DNA from: a bacterium
Lineage (GTDB): Bacteria; UBA10199; 2-02-FULL-44-16; JAAZCA01
DNA: 64,000 nucleotides
Direction of reading: 5' to 3'
NCBI GenBank assembly: GCA_021810905.1
Contig: JAJZQH010000004.1
Span: 124,001 to 188,000, forward strand
Made by a program: the position numbers and the translations under genes. The notes below the pieces were generated by a model that was not told where the DNA came from, searched no databases, and saw nothing but the letters and a program-made list of their open reading frames with translations. Below, piece after piece: positions 41,982 to 51,089 of this stretch (within the stretch, counting starts at the first letter, position 1; each line of letters opens with the position of its first letter).

Positions 41982-43751
41982 GTGCGTGACGTATCTCTCG
42001 TGACAACTGCGTTGGAAGAGTTCTGGGACACTTCTAAGCCGGTGGTTTTCCTGGGGGAGTGGTGCAGGCGTTACAGCCGCCGCGTTGCCTGGGGCTCTCT
42101 TGGCGATGAGGTGCTCCCGGCCCTGTGGAATGACAGGGCGGCTTTTCTCAAGGCATATGCATACGTCAACGATGTCTATGAAAATTATTTGCGTCTTCTG
42201 TCTGATACATTGAATGCCATCCATGGAAGGCGCTGCAGCGACCGATATTGGAGAATAGTGGCTGGCCCCTGGCTCTTTCATTATATACATATCCTCTACG
42301 ATCGATACTGTTCCATAGTGCAGGCGGAGAAACTCTATCCAGCTTTTACTTCAGTAGGACTGTCCACGGAGAACCACGTCACTCCAGAAAGTACACTTAA
42401 TTTTATCGAACTTGTCGGAGACGATCTTTATAACCTTCAATTATATACGAATATTCTGAAGTTTCAAGGGAACGACATTGCATGTATGAAGTATGATTTT
42501 AAGAAATGCCCGCTCCCTCGAACGAAGGCCGGTAGATCAATATGCTCTGCGCTCAAAAATGGCACGAGTATCCTCGCCTGCAACGTTATCTCCTCTTTGC
42601 GAAAAAAACGACCGATAGTGCTCCGCGAAGTGTATTTGCCAAGGCGGGAGCAGATGAAACTGTTCCTGAAAACGGGATTTAGGATGTGGCCGCATCATGG
42701 CCGAACGGATGAATATTCGAGTCGGCCTACGGATCATGCCGTCAGGGATTCGATTGTATTGAATGCAGGTTCGGAAGATCGGTTTGCGCGGTTGCTGTCT
42801 CGCATGCTTCCAGGCGACATTCCGAAGAGCCTTGTCGAAGATTATATCGCCATCGAAGACGGCGTCGGCAAAGCATATCCGCGAGACGTGTCGGCTATCG
42901 TAAGTGCCGTGTCTTGGTACTTTGATGAAAGTTTCAAATGCTGGGCCGCCGGCGAGTCTGAGAGGGGTGCGAAGCTGATCGGAATTCAGCATGGTGGCAA
43001 CTATGGAATCGATGAGCCATTTCAGTGCGAGGAGCATGAGCTTAAAATATCGGATTATTACAGTACATGGGGGTGGAAAAAATCAGCGGGCGGTGCGACA
43101 ACGATTTCCAGTGTGGCGACGAAGTTGGCTGGAAGAAAAAAAATACATGCGAGCAATGCCGAGGAGGGCCTACTCTATGTGGGGACGAGCTCTTTGCGCT
43201 ACCTCATCAGATTTCAAAATATGACCAGCTGTAAATATTCGGCATATATTGAATGGCAGCTGCGCTTCCTGGCTACCCTGACAGGCGATCTCCGTTCGAA
43301 ACTTCGAGTTCGTCTGCATCACAACGATTACGGTTGGGACATGAGGGAGCGTTTGTTATCTCAGTACCCTGATTTAAATATAGAGTCGTGGTCTCAATCC
43401 TATGAAGGAAGCCTCAGAAAATCTCGCATATGTATTATTAATAATTTGTCGACGACGTATACCGAGGCGTTGTCGGTGAACAAGCCGACGATTCTGTTCT
43501 GGGACCCCGAGACGTATCGACTGCGGGACGAAGCGAAACCATACTTCAAAGAGCTGTATGATAATGGACTATTGTATGAGAGTCCGGAGTCAGCTGCTTA
43601 TGCGCTCAAATCAGTCTACGACGATGTGGAGGGTTGGTGGAATGAAAATGCGCGTCAGGCGGCGGTGAAACGGTTTTGCGGCATATTTGCCAGGACTTCG
43701 CCTGATGCCGTCGATTTGTGGGCAAAGGAAATAATCCGATGCGTTCAGTGA
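41982..43751 (+). CDS. LIC12162-family transferase (putative)
   Basis: 589 residues. The start (Leu-Val-Thr-Thr-Ala-Leu-Glu-Glu-Phe-Trp), Phe-Leu-Gly-Glu-Trp-Cys-Arg-Arg-Tyr-Ser, and Arg-Tyr-Trp-Arg-Ile with Gly-Pro-Trp-Leu near 90 are hallmarks of the LIC12162 family, named from Leptospira O-antigen loci and often found beside NeuB-type genes. The C-terminal half has a GT-B/CMP-sugar-transferase-like look. GTG 41982 follows AGAGGG; an open frame back to 41856 is rejected because it runs through the radical SAM gene. Possibly the pseudaminyl transferase. Confidence 0.8.
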   Translation: MRDVSLVTTALEEFWDTSKPVVFLGEWCRRYSRRVAWGSLGDEVLPALWNDRAAFLKAYAYVNDVYENYLRLLSDTLNAIHGRRCSDRYWRIVAGPWLFHYIHILYDRYCSIVQAEKLYPAFTSVGLSTENHVTPESTLNFIELVGDDLYNLQLYTNILKFQGNDIACMKYDFKKCPLPRTKAGRSICSALKNGTSILACNVISSLRKKRPIVLREVYLPRREQMKLFLKTGFRMWPHHGRTDEYSSRPTDHAVRDSIVLNAGSEDRFARLLSRMLPGDIPKSLVEDYIAIEDGVGKAYPRDVSAIVSAVSWYFDESFKCWAAGESERGAKLIGIQHGGNYGIDEPFQCEEHELKISDYYSTWGWKKSAGGATTISSVATKLAGRKKIHASNAEEGLLYVGTSSLRYLIRFQNMTSCKYSAYIEWQLRFLATLTGDLRSKLRVRLHHNDYGWDMRERLLSQYPDLNIESWSQSYEGSLRKSRICIINNLSTTYTEALSVNKPTILFWDPETYRLRDEAKPYFKELYDNGLLYESPESAAYALKSVYDDVEGWWNENARQAAVKRFCGIFARTSPDAVDLWAKEIIRCVQ

Positions 43752-43764
43752 TTGATGTGACAGC

Positions 43765-45315
43765 GTGGTATCTCGATTGAAAACCGAAGACTCCCTCAAC
43801 AAGCGATATACTTATAAGCTCGGTACGAACCTTATCGGCCTTGCGATCGGGGCCGTTACCTTGGGTATCGTGCCCAGGGGCCTTGGTCCGGTTGCATACG
43901 GAAACTTCAATTTTCTTTCGAATTTCTTCACGCAAACCGTAGGATTCCTCGAAATGGGTACGTCTCTCTGTTTCTTTACGAAACTTTCGCAGCGGCAGGG
44001 AGATCACGGGATCGTGTCCTTTTATTTCCGGTTTTCGCTGCTGATCATGATGGTCGTGACGATTTTTCTGCTTTTGGCCAGGGTGTTGGGGGTCTCCGGC
44101 AGAATCTGGCCGGATCAGCAAGTCAGCTTCGTTTTCGTTGCGGCATTGCTGGCCTTCCTCATGTGGTTTTCTCAGGTGCTGGGGAACATGAGCGACGCCT
44201 ATGGTATTACGACGTCGGCCGAAAAGATGAAGGTGCTGCAGAAAGCGCTAGGTGCCGTGGCGGTAGCGGCACTTTTTCTCTCTGGAACGCTGAATCTGGC
44301 CACGTATTTCTCGTGTCAGCTCGCCATCGTGGCGCTCCTGATAGGTGCGTTCTTTGCGGTGCTGCGGAAGTCCTCGCCTTTTAGGGGGATGAGCTGGCGT
44401 CTCGATTCCGCGGCGACGAAGTCCTACGTCAGGGAATTTTCGAAATACAGCCACCCGCTCATCGTCTACGCCTTCTTCAGCTCTTTTTTGCCGGGCATTG
44501 CCGATAGATGGCTCCTGCAGGTTTTTGGAGGCAGTATCCAACAGGGATTCTTCGGCCTCTCATATCAGATTTGCGGAGTGTGCCTCATCTTCACGACCGC
44601 TATGACTCCGTTACTGATGAGGGAGTTCTCCATCGCGCACGGCAGAAATGATCTGAATCATATGGCGGTCCTATTCCGCCGCTATATCCCCATGCTCTTC
44701 GCTGTCGCAGCCTTCTTTTCCTGCTTCATCGCGGTTCAGGCGGACAAGGTCGTAGCCCTCTTCGGAGGCGCGAAGTATGCGGGTGCGGGGATGGCGGTTG
44801 CGATCATGGCTTTTTATCCGATGTGCCAGACATACGGACAGTTGAGCGGTTCCGTATTTTTCGCGACCGGCCAGACGGGCCTCTATCGCAATATCGGTGT
44901 ATTATTCAACCTGATCGGTCTTCCTGTTACGTATTTTTTGATTGCACCAGCCGGAAAGTTTGGACTGGACGCTGGAGCTATGGGGCTCGCGGTAAAGACG
45001 GTCGGACTCTCATTTGTGGTCGTGAACGTCCAGCTGTGGTTCAATGCCCGCCTGCTGAGTCTGCCATTCAGGAAATTCGTCGCACATCAACTGGGTACGA
45101 TACTGATACTGGTTTTGACCGCCGCCGCCGTAGCCAAGTGTGCAGATCTGCTCACAAGTTCGCTGCTTGTCTCGTTTGTAGTGAGCGGCATATTCTATCT
45201 GCTGGGGAGCGCCGGCATATTATTCCTGCTGCCGTCTATGTTCTCAATGACACGGCGGGAGTTGCTGTCCAATGTTGGCCGGTGCGGACTCTATGTGAAG
45301 CAGTGCTTTGCATAA
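43765..45315 (+). CDS. Second oligosaccharide flippase (Wzx/MATE superfamily)
   Basis: 516 residues with about 12-14 TM helices and the polysaccharide-flippase N-terminus (Gly-Thr-Asn-Leu-Ile-Gly-Leu-Ala, Pro-Arg-Gly-Leu-Gly-Pro-Val-Ala-Tyr-Gly). It differs clearly from the flippase at 12915, so it is not a recent duplicate. GTG start at 43765. A second flippase within one locus suggests two glycans, or two loci that have merged. Confidence 0.88.
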   Translation: MVSRLKTEDSLNKRYTYKLGTNLIGLAIGAVTLGIVPRGLGPVAYGNFNFLSNFFTQTVGFLEMGTSLCFFTKLSQRQGDHGIVSFYFRFSLLIMMVVTIFLLLARVLGVSGRIWPDQQVSFVFVAALLAFLMWFSQVLGNMSDAYGITTSAEKMKVLQKALGAVAVAALFLSGTLNLATYFSCQLAIVALLIGAFFAVLRKSSPFRGMSWRLDSAATKSYVREFSKYSHPLIVYAFFSSFLPGIADRWLLQVFGGSIQQGFFGLSYQICGVCLIFTTAMTPLLMREFSIAHGRNDLNHMAVLFRRYIPMLFAVAAFFSCFIAVQADKVVALFGGAKYAGAGMAVAIMAFYPMCQTYGQLSGSVFFATGQTGLYRNIGVLFNLIGLPVTYFLIAPAGKFGLDAGAMGLAVKTVGLSFVVVNVQLWFNARLLSLPFRKFVAHQLGTILILVLTAAAVAKCADLLTSSLLVSFVVSGIFYLLGSAGILFLLPSMFSMTRRELLSNVGRCGLYVKQCFA

Positions 45316-45324
45316 GAAACATCG

Positions 45325-46155
45325 ATGATTGCGACTATAAAAAAAACGCTATCCATCTATTACCAGCGGCTGCTGACTCATTCACTCCGCTGTGCAATGA
45401 ATGAACAAGGCTTGTCCGATCTTGTGCGAAGACTCGAAGAACTTGTACCTGATATTACCGATCAATATTCTTCGTTCAAGATCGACACGCCCTATTTGAA
45501 TGCAAATGTTCGAAATATTCATGCATTTCAAATAGCGCTGGTAAATGAGGTGATCGACGAATTCAATCAGCCGACGATTGTTGATATAGGCGATTCGTCG
45601 GGAACTCATCTTGAGTATATCCTGAAACTTCATCAGGATATGAAAAAGATCAGGTGTCTCAGCGTTAATCTGGACTCCAACGCAGTTGAAAAAATACGAA
45701 AAAAGGGGATGGAAGCCGTTCACGCTAGAGCTGAAGAATTACAGAATTACAATATCAACGCCGACATCTTTCTCTGTTTTGCAACTCTCGAACATTTGTC
45801 GGACCCTTGCAGGTTTCTCCACGAGCTTTCTTCAAAGACCAATGCCAAATATCTCATTGTCACGATTCCGTATCAACGCCACACGAGGGTGGGTATGTAT
45901 CATATCCGCAATGATCGAGCAGGTGACGTCTCTGCGGAAAATACGCATATCGTTGAGTTCTGCCCTGAGGATTTCAGGCTGATTGCGCAACATTCCGGAT
46001 GGAAGATACAAAAAGAACGAATTTATTATCAGTATCCGAGAAGGCATTTCCTGCGCTTGACTCGGAGTATCTGGAAGAGAAGCGATTTTGAAGGTTTTTA
46101 TGGCGTCATATTGGCGAAGGATTCCAGGTGGTCATCACGGTACACGGATTGGTGA
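45325..46155 (+). CDS. Class I SAM-dependent methyltransferase
   Basis: 276 residues. SAM-binding Val-Asp-Ile-Gly-Asp-Ser-Ser-Gly-Thr-His near 84-93, an Asp ending the next strand, and Phe-Ala-Thr-Leu-Glu-His-Leu-Ser-Asp-Pro. The first Gly of the usual GxGxG is Asp. Similar proteins act on sugars or on lipid/protein substrates in polysaccharide loci. Its 3' end is 13 bp before the next gene. Confidence 0.82.
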   Translation: MIATIKKTLSIYYQRLLTHSLRCAMNEQGLSDLVRRLEELVPDITDQYSSFKIDTPYLNANVRNIHAFQIALVNEVIDEFNQPTIVDIGDSSGTHLEYILKLHQDMKKIRCLSVNLDSNAVEKIRKKGMEAVHARAEELQNYNINADIFLCFATLEHLSDPCRFLHELSSKTNAKYLIVTIPYQRHTRVGMYHIRNDRAGDVSAENTHIVEFCPEDFRLIAQHSGWKIQKERIYYQYPRRHFLRLTRSIWKRSDFEGFYGVILAKDSRWSSRYTDW

Positions 46156-46168
46156 GAAGCGAAAAGAC

Positions 46169-48031
46169 ATGAATGACGTTCTGATTACATTTCCCGGTAG
46201 AAGCGTCGCAAAAGCCAGAAGGCATCTGGCGAATGAGGGTGCTGTCCGGTGGCTCTATCTGGGGACGAGCTATGTAAGGCTTCGCGTTCTTGAGGAGATG
46301 CTGGGAAATGGATTCACGCGCATCGACATTGCAAGGCTTCACGAGGACGTCGCGCATGATCTGAAAACGGACTATGTGCGCTGGATCGACGCCTTGAACA
46401 GGAAATACGGCGGCGACCCGGACTGGTGGTACGGCCCTGTGTCGTCGAGAAACGTCTATTACACCAAGCTCTTTCAGTGTCTCTGTTACCTGGAAGTGCT
46501 CGATAGGTTGGCCGATGGCAACGGCGGGGCGCCGCAACTGATCGTGGTGGAGTCGTTGGGGCTGGCACGTGCCGTTCAGAGATGGGCGCGGGCAAAACAC
46601 GTTGCTGCGAAGATCGTCAGCCCGGCAACAGGTCAATGGCTGTTTATGAAGAACGTGGCAATAAGTTTTCTGCAGTGGTTCCAGTCGTGTTGCGTGATGG
46701 CACTACGGTGGATATCGGCGCGCGGATCGATGCTTCTCTTTGGCAAGGGCATGTCGACGAGGCCGCTCGACGTCATCGTCGATATGTACGCGCACAGGGA
46801 TAGCTTTGTCGACGACGGGTCTTTCAAAGATCGATATTTTCCAGGGCTGCTTGCGTATTTGGATCGACAGGGCGCTGAAATATGCGTCCATCCCAATATC
46901 TGCAAAGTTGGATATTCTTATTGGAACATTTACAAGAAAATTCGCAGGAGCAGCACGCCGTTCATAGTGATGGACGATTATCTTCGTCCGACTGACTATC
47001 TGAAGGCGATGCTGTATCCGTTGAGGGCTGTTTTTAAGAAGTGGACTGTGCCGCCCCTGCGAGGGCACGATCTTCAGGAGTTGGCCAGAGAGGAAACGTG
47101 GGAAACGCTCTCCAGTAGTGGACCTGACGCTGTCCTGATGAATCGATTCTATGCGCGCCTGGGAAAAAAGGGAATGTTACCGAAGACCATCATAAGGTGG
47201 TATGAGAATCAGACCTTGGACAAGGCGATGATCGCCGGAGTGCGTTCCGCTCCCGAGGCGTCGAAGATCGTCGGGGTGCAGATGTTCGTGCATTCGGCCA
47301 ATTATCTGAGTCTTTACCCGATATCGTCAGAAGTCGAAGCGAGGTTGGCCCCAGACGTCCTCCTGGAGACCAGCGAATATCAGTGTCAGAGAGCGGCCTC
47401 TTATACGCATACGATCGTGTGTAAGCCCGCCGCGGCCTTGAGATATGCGTATCTGTTTGAGAAGGGCGAAGCGGCTCGTGATCTTGTGAAAAGGGGAATG
47501 ACTATACTTGTCGTTCCGCCATACGGCATCGATGAGGGGATCGAGATGCTGGACATGGTCCGTGCCTGGTTGAGGCAATCACCGGAGAATGTCAGCGTGA
47601 AAATCAAAGTACATCCCGATCATGTTGTGGAAGACTATGCGCGAAGATGCGGGGTAGGTGTCAAGGATGATGCTGTCAGTATTACGCACATGAATATGAG
47701 GGATGCTCTGGACTCAGCTTCGATCGTGATCTCTTCCAATTCCAGCGCTATGGTCGAAGCTGCAGCGCGCGGTGTGCCTTTGATCATTATGGGAAGGCAG
47801 ACCACGCTCAATATGAACCCTCTTGAGGATGCGGAATCTCCGACGATCACGCAGTGTTATTCAGCGGACGAGTTGTCGAAGGCTATCGAAACGTACAGGG
47901 TGATGCTGGAACGCACATCGAATGAGGACCTTCAAAAGATCGGAGCATCTCTTCGAAATAGATATTTCACCGAAACCAACGAGCTGACGTTGCGTCCTTT
48001 TTTGGACTCCGCACATGCAATCATCCATTAG
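46169..48031 (+). CDS. Large predicted glycosyltransferase-like surface-carbohydrate protein
   Basis: 620 residues; no confident family. The C-terminal third shows a GT-B-like donor domain: Ile-Lys-Val-His-Pro-Asp-His, then Ser-Ser-Asn-Ser-Ser-Ala-Met-Val-Glu-Ala-Ala-Ala-Arg-Gly-Val-Pro, the pattern of CDP-glycerol/capsule-type transferases. A hydrophobic stretch near 160-185 might anchor it. It recalls the TIGR04326 (LIC13510-type) surface carbohydrate proteins of Leptospira, with low certainty. ATG 46169 chosen, after GAGAAG; 46088 lies inside the methyltransferase gene. Confidence 0.65.
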   Translation: MNDVLITFPGRSVAKARRHLANEGAVRWLYLGTSYVRLRVLEEMLGNGFTRIDIARLHEDVAHDLKTDYVRWIDALNRKYGGDPDWWYGPVSSRNVYYTKLFQCLCYLEVLDRLADGNGGAPQLIVVESLGLARAVQRWARAKHVAAKIVSPATGQWLFMKNVAISFLQWFQSCCVMALRWISARGSMLLFGKGMSTRPLDVIVDMYAHRDSFVDDGSFKDRYFPGLLAYLDRQGAEICVHPNICKVGYSYWNIYKKIRRSSTPFIVMDDYLRPTDYLKAMLYPLRAVFKKWTVPPLRGHDLQELAREETWETLSSSGPDAVLMNRFYARLGKKGMLPKTIIRWYENQTLDKAMIAGVRSAPEASKIVGVQMFVHSANYLSLYPISSEVEARLAPDVLLETSEYQCQRAASYTHTIVCKPAAALRYAYLFEKGEAARDLVKRGMTILVVPPYGIDEGIEMLDMVRAWLRQSPENVSVKIKVHPDHVVEDYARRCGVGVKDDAVSITHMNMRDALDSASIVISSNSSAMVEAAARGVPLIIMGRQTTLNMNPLEDAESPTITQCYSADELSKAIETYRVMLERTSNEDLQKIGASLRNRYFTETNELTLRPFLDSAHAIIH

Positions 48032-48038
48032 GCCGACT

Positions 48039-49514
48039 ATGAAGCAGATACGCCGAGTGTTGCTCATCGCGCCGCCAGTGATGACATTCAGGCAGAACAG
48101 AGACATCAACCCGATGCCACCGATGGGACTGGGATATTTGGCCTCGTCCATAGAAGGGATGGGCATTGAGGTCGAGATCCTCGATTGCCTGATGGAAGGG
48201 TGGACATGCGAAGAGCGCATCGGCGAGCATCTCATTCGTGTTGGGCTTTGCGACGACGATATTGCGTCCCGTGTGGCGAAGTATAATGCGGATGTTATTG
48301 GAATCGCCTGTCAGTTCAGTCGCCAGAACCAGATTTATCATGATCTGTTGCGCCTTGTTAAGGCGGTGAAACCGGAGACGATTACGATTGCTGGCGGCGC
48401 GCACGCGACGGTGTGTCCGGAAGAGATGCTGAAAAACGAGGCGTGTGATTATGTGCTTTGCGGGGAGGCTGAACAATCGTTACGGGACCTGCTTGAACGG
48501 CTGACGCGAGAGGAGGGTCTGTCGGAGGTCGACGGGCTCGGCTGGAAATCAGGAGGCGAGCTGCACCTGAATCCGAAGACAGGGTGGGTGGAACAATTGG
48601 ATGATATTGCGTTTCCTGCCTATCATATAATGAAGCTCGAGCGCTATTATGGTCTCCCCGCGTCACATGGAATGCGGCACCGTGAGCGTTTCAGCCCCGT
48701 AGTTACCTCGCGCGGCTGCCCCGCGCGTTGCACCTTCTGTAGCGCTCACCGTGTTTGGGGTAGAAAGTATCGGGTGAGATCCGTCGGAAACGTTATCGAG
48801 GAAATGCGCTTGTTGCGCGATAGGTACGGCGTCCAGGAGATCATGTTCGAGGACGACAATGTGACGGCGAACCGGAAACGGGCGATGGAGTTATTCTCGC
48901 GTATTAAGGAGGAACGTCTCGGATTTGTGTGGGATACGCCGAACGGCGTGGGCGCGTGGTCGATCGACGAGGGGATGCTGGAGGCGATGAAGGCATCGGG
49001 GTGTCTCAGGGTGAATTTTCCGGTCGAGAGCGGCTCGCAGCGGGTGCTTGATACCATCATAAAGAAACCCCTCAAGCTCGATCATGTTCGGCGTCTGATC
49101 GTGTATTGTCAAAAGATTGGACTTGATTGCGGTATGTTTCTCGTCGTCGGCATGCCCGGAGAAACGATCCCGGACATCTGGGCATCATTCAGATTTGCCG
49201 CCTCATGCCGATGCTTCGAACCTCATATTTCCGTGGCGACTCCTTATCCTGGAACCGATCTCTATGATACATGCAGGGAGAACGGCTACCTTTCACGCGA
49301 AGTTCGGATGGAGGATTACTACACCAGGAGTTTTCTCATTCGAACTCCGCATTGGTCGGTGCGGAAGCTGGCGAGGACGCTTTTTTGGGGGAGGGTCTAT
49401 CTGGCGATCCGGGCCGCGTTTGCGGAGCCGGCTTCTATGATGACTACCGTTAAAAAAATGTTTGCCGGGGGATTTCGACGAGCCAAATTCTTGTCTCAGC
49501 GTCTTACAAACTAA
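48039..49514 (+). CDS. B12-binding radical SAM protein
   Basis: 491 residues. N-terminal cobalamin-binding-like Rossmann domain (Leu-Leu-Ile-Ala-Pro-Pro opening, Gly-Gly-Ala-His-Ala-Thr near 125), radical SAM motif C227-x3-C231-x2-C234 (Gly-Cys-Pro-Ala-Arg-Cys-Thr-Phe-Cys) and Glu-Ser-Gly-Ser. The family includes C-, P- and sugar-ring methyltransferases, and enzymes of unknown reaction in O-antigen loci. An ATG at 48015 inside the previous gene is an alternative start. It is not closely alike to the radical SAM gene at 61258, though both have the same architecture. Confidence 0.9.
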   Translation: MKQIRRVLLIAPPVMTFRQNRDINPMPPMGLGYLASSIEGMGIEVEILDCLMEGWTCEERIGEHLIRVGLCDDDIASRVAKYNADVIGIACQFSRQNQIYHDLLRLVKAVKPETITIAGGAHATVCPEEMLKNEACDYVLCGEAEQSLRDLLERLTREEGLSEVDGLGWKSGGELHLNPKTGWVEQLDDIAFPAYHIMKLERYYGLPASHGMRHRERFSPVVTSRGCPARCTFCSAHRVWGRKYRVRSVGNVIEEMRLLRDRYGVQEIMFEDDNVTANRKRAMELFSRIKEERLGFVWDTPNGVGAWSIDEGMLEAMKASGCLRVNFPVESGSQRVLDTIIKKPLKLDHVRRLIVYCQKIGLDCGMFLVVGMPGETIPDIWASFRFAASCRCFEPHISVATPYPGTDLYDTCRENGYLSREVRMEDYYTRSFLIRTPHWSVRKLARTLFWGRVYLAIRAAFAEPASMMTTVKKMFAGGFRRAKFLSQRLTN

Positions 49515-49516
49515 TT

Positions 49517-50143
49517 ATGAGCACTATTACGGACTGTATCTGCAGATATCTTAACTGGTTTCAGGGGAAGAGTGCTTCCGTGACCGGCACGGCGCTGCTG
49601 CGTCTCAAGGCGCGATGCCTGGGTATCGAATTGGGCGAAGGCGTCCGGTGCTGGGGGAAGGTTCATCTCTCCCGACATTCCGGCAGCAGGATCGAAATTG
49701 GAAATAATGTCTCAGTCGTCTCTTCGTCGCAACGATGCACGTCTTCTTCCATCTACGCACCTACGAAGTTCAAGACTCTGTCGCGCCAAGCCTCCATTGT
49801 CGTAGACGATGGCGTTGGTCTGAATGGCACCTCCATTACAGCGCGAACGAAGAGCATCAAGATCGGCGCCGAGACGATGGTCGCGCCGAACGTCGTTATC
49901 ATGGATTCGGATTTTCACGTCCTGTGGCCGCCGGAGGGGAGGGTGCTGCATCCGGCGTTTGAAACTGATGCGGACGTCCTGATCGGCAAAAACGTCTGGA
50001 TCGGCAGCGGCTCGATGATCCTCAAGGGCTCTCGAGTCGGCGATAATTCTGTGATTGCAGCGGGCAGTGTGGTGACAGGCGACATCCCTGCCAATGTGCT
50101 TGCGGGCGGCGTCCCCGCCCGGGTGATTCGATCCCTTCCATGA
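49517..50143 (+). CDS. Left-handed beta-helix acyltransferase (CysE/LacA/WcaF-type)
   Basis: 208 residues. Hexapeptide repeats through about 45-200, a segment Asp-Ser-Asp-Phe-His (His is the likely base) followed by the Pro-rich loop typical of maltose/galactoside O-acetyltransferases, then Gly-Lys-Asn-Val-Trp-Ile-Gly and Ala-Gly-Ser-Val-Val-Thr. Expected to O- or N-acetylate a sugar residue. Starts 2 bp after the radical SAM gene. Confidence 0.88.
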   Translation: MSTITDCICRYLNWFQGKSASVTGTALLRLKARCLGIELGEGVRCWGKVHLSRHSGSRIEIGNNVSVVSSSQRCTSSSIYAPTKFKTLSRQASIVVDDGVGLNGTSITARTKSIKIGAETMVAPNVVIMDSDFHVLWPPEGRVLHPAFETDADVLIGKNVWIGSGSMILKGSRVGDNSVIAAGSVVTGDIPANVLAGGVPARVIRSLP

Positions 50144-50150
50144 TATATCG

Positions 50151-51089
50151 ATGAATCCTTCGAAACCGACCGTCAGCGTGATCATGAATTGCTTCAACGG
50201 CCAGCGCTATCTCCGCGAGGCCATCGACAGCGTCTATGCGCAGTCGTACCCTGATTGGGAAATCGTCTTCTTTGACAATGCCTCGACCGACGACTCGGCC
50301 GTCATCGCCCGGAGTTATGATGACAGGCTGCGCTATTTCAAAGGGGATCGGACAGTGCCTCTCGGCGCGGCTCGAAACTGCGCGATCGAACAGGCTCGCG
50401 GCGAATTCATCGCGTTTCTCGACTGCGACGATCGATGGTCGGCAAAGAAACTGGAGCGACAGATACCGCTGTTCCGGGATTCTCAGATCGGCATCGTTTA
50501 TTCCGACGCTGTCGTTTTCAACCAGGATGGCGATCGATCACGATTTTACGATCGCATGCCGTCCTCAACAGGGGAGTGCTTCAGGCAGCTGTTGAAGGAG
50601 TACTTCCTCTGTATGCCGACGGTGATGATCAGGCGAACGGCGCTCGATGAGGTGGGCGAGTGGTTTGATCCGCGATTCGAAATCAGCGAAGAGGCCGACC
50701 TTTTCATACGTCTTGCGCGGCGCTGGAGCCTGGCGATGGTGAAAGAGCCTTTGGCGGAGTACCGGGTTCACGCCCAGAGCTCCACATGGTCCAGGGGACA
50801 CCTGGTTGCCGAGGAGGCCGAGTTGCTGCTTTCGAAGCTCAAGAGCGCGACGCCTGATTTCTGGGAACGCTTTGGAGACGAAGCGGAATATTTCAGGATG
50901 ACCTCGCGCCTCAGGAAGGCGAGTTATTGTTTCAGGACCGGTGACTCCAGGGGAGCTCGGAACTGTGCCTTTCCATACGCGTTGAAGTCGCGGTACGCCT
51001 TGATGCTGCTGGTGGCGTCTTTTTTGCCGGAAGCGGTGATCCATCCCCTGCAGAAGTGGTATCTGCGGAAACGGGTAACGGCCAGTTGA
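50151..51089 (+). CDS. Glycosyltransferase family 2 (paralogue of 29562)
   Basis: 312 residues, GT-A. It shares with the gene at 29562 the words Val-Ser-Val-Ile-Met-Asn-Cys-Phe-Asn-Gly, Arg-Tyr-Leu-Arg-Glu-Ala-Ile-Asp-Ser-Val, Trp-Glu-Ile-Val-Phe and Ala-Phe-Leu-Asp-Cys-Asp-Asp-Arg-Trp, then diverges in the acceptor half. Inverting transferase, donor unknown. TTGA overlap with the next gene. Confidence 0.9.
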   Translation: MNPSKPTVSVIMNCFNGQRYLREAIDSVYAQSYPDWEIVFFDNASTDDSAVIARSYDDRLRYFKGDRTVPLGAARNCAIEQARGEFIAFLDCDDRWSAKKLERQIPLFRDSQIGIVYSDAVVFNQDGDRSRFYDRMPSSTGECFRQLLKEYFLCMPTVMIRRTALDEVGEWFDPRFEISEEADLFIRLARRWSLAMVKEPLAEYRVHAQSSTWSRGHLVAEEAELLLSKLKSATPDFWERFGDEAEYFRMTSRLRKASYCFRTGDSRGARNCAFPYALKSRYALMLLVASFLPEAVIHPLQKWYLRKRVTAS

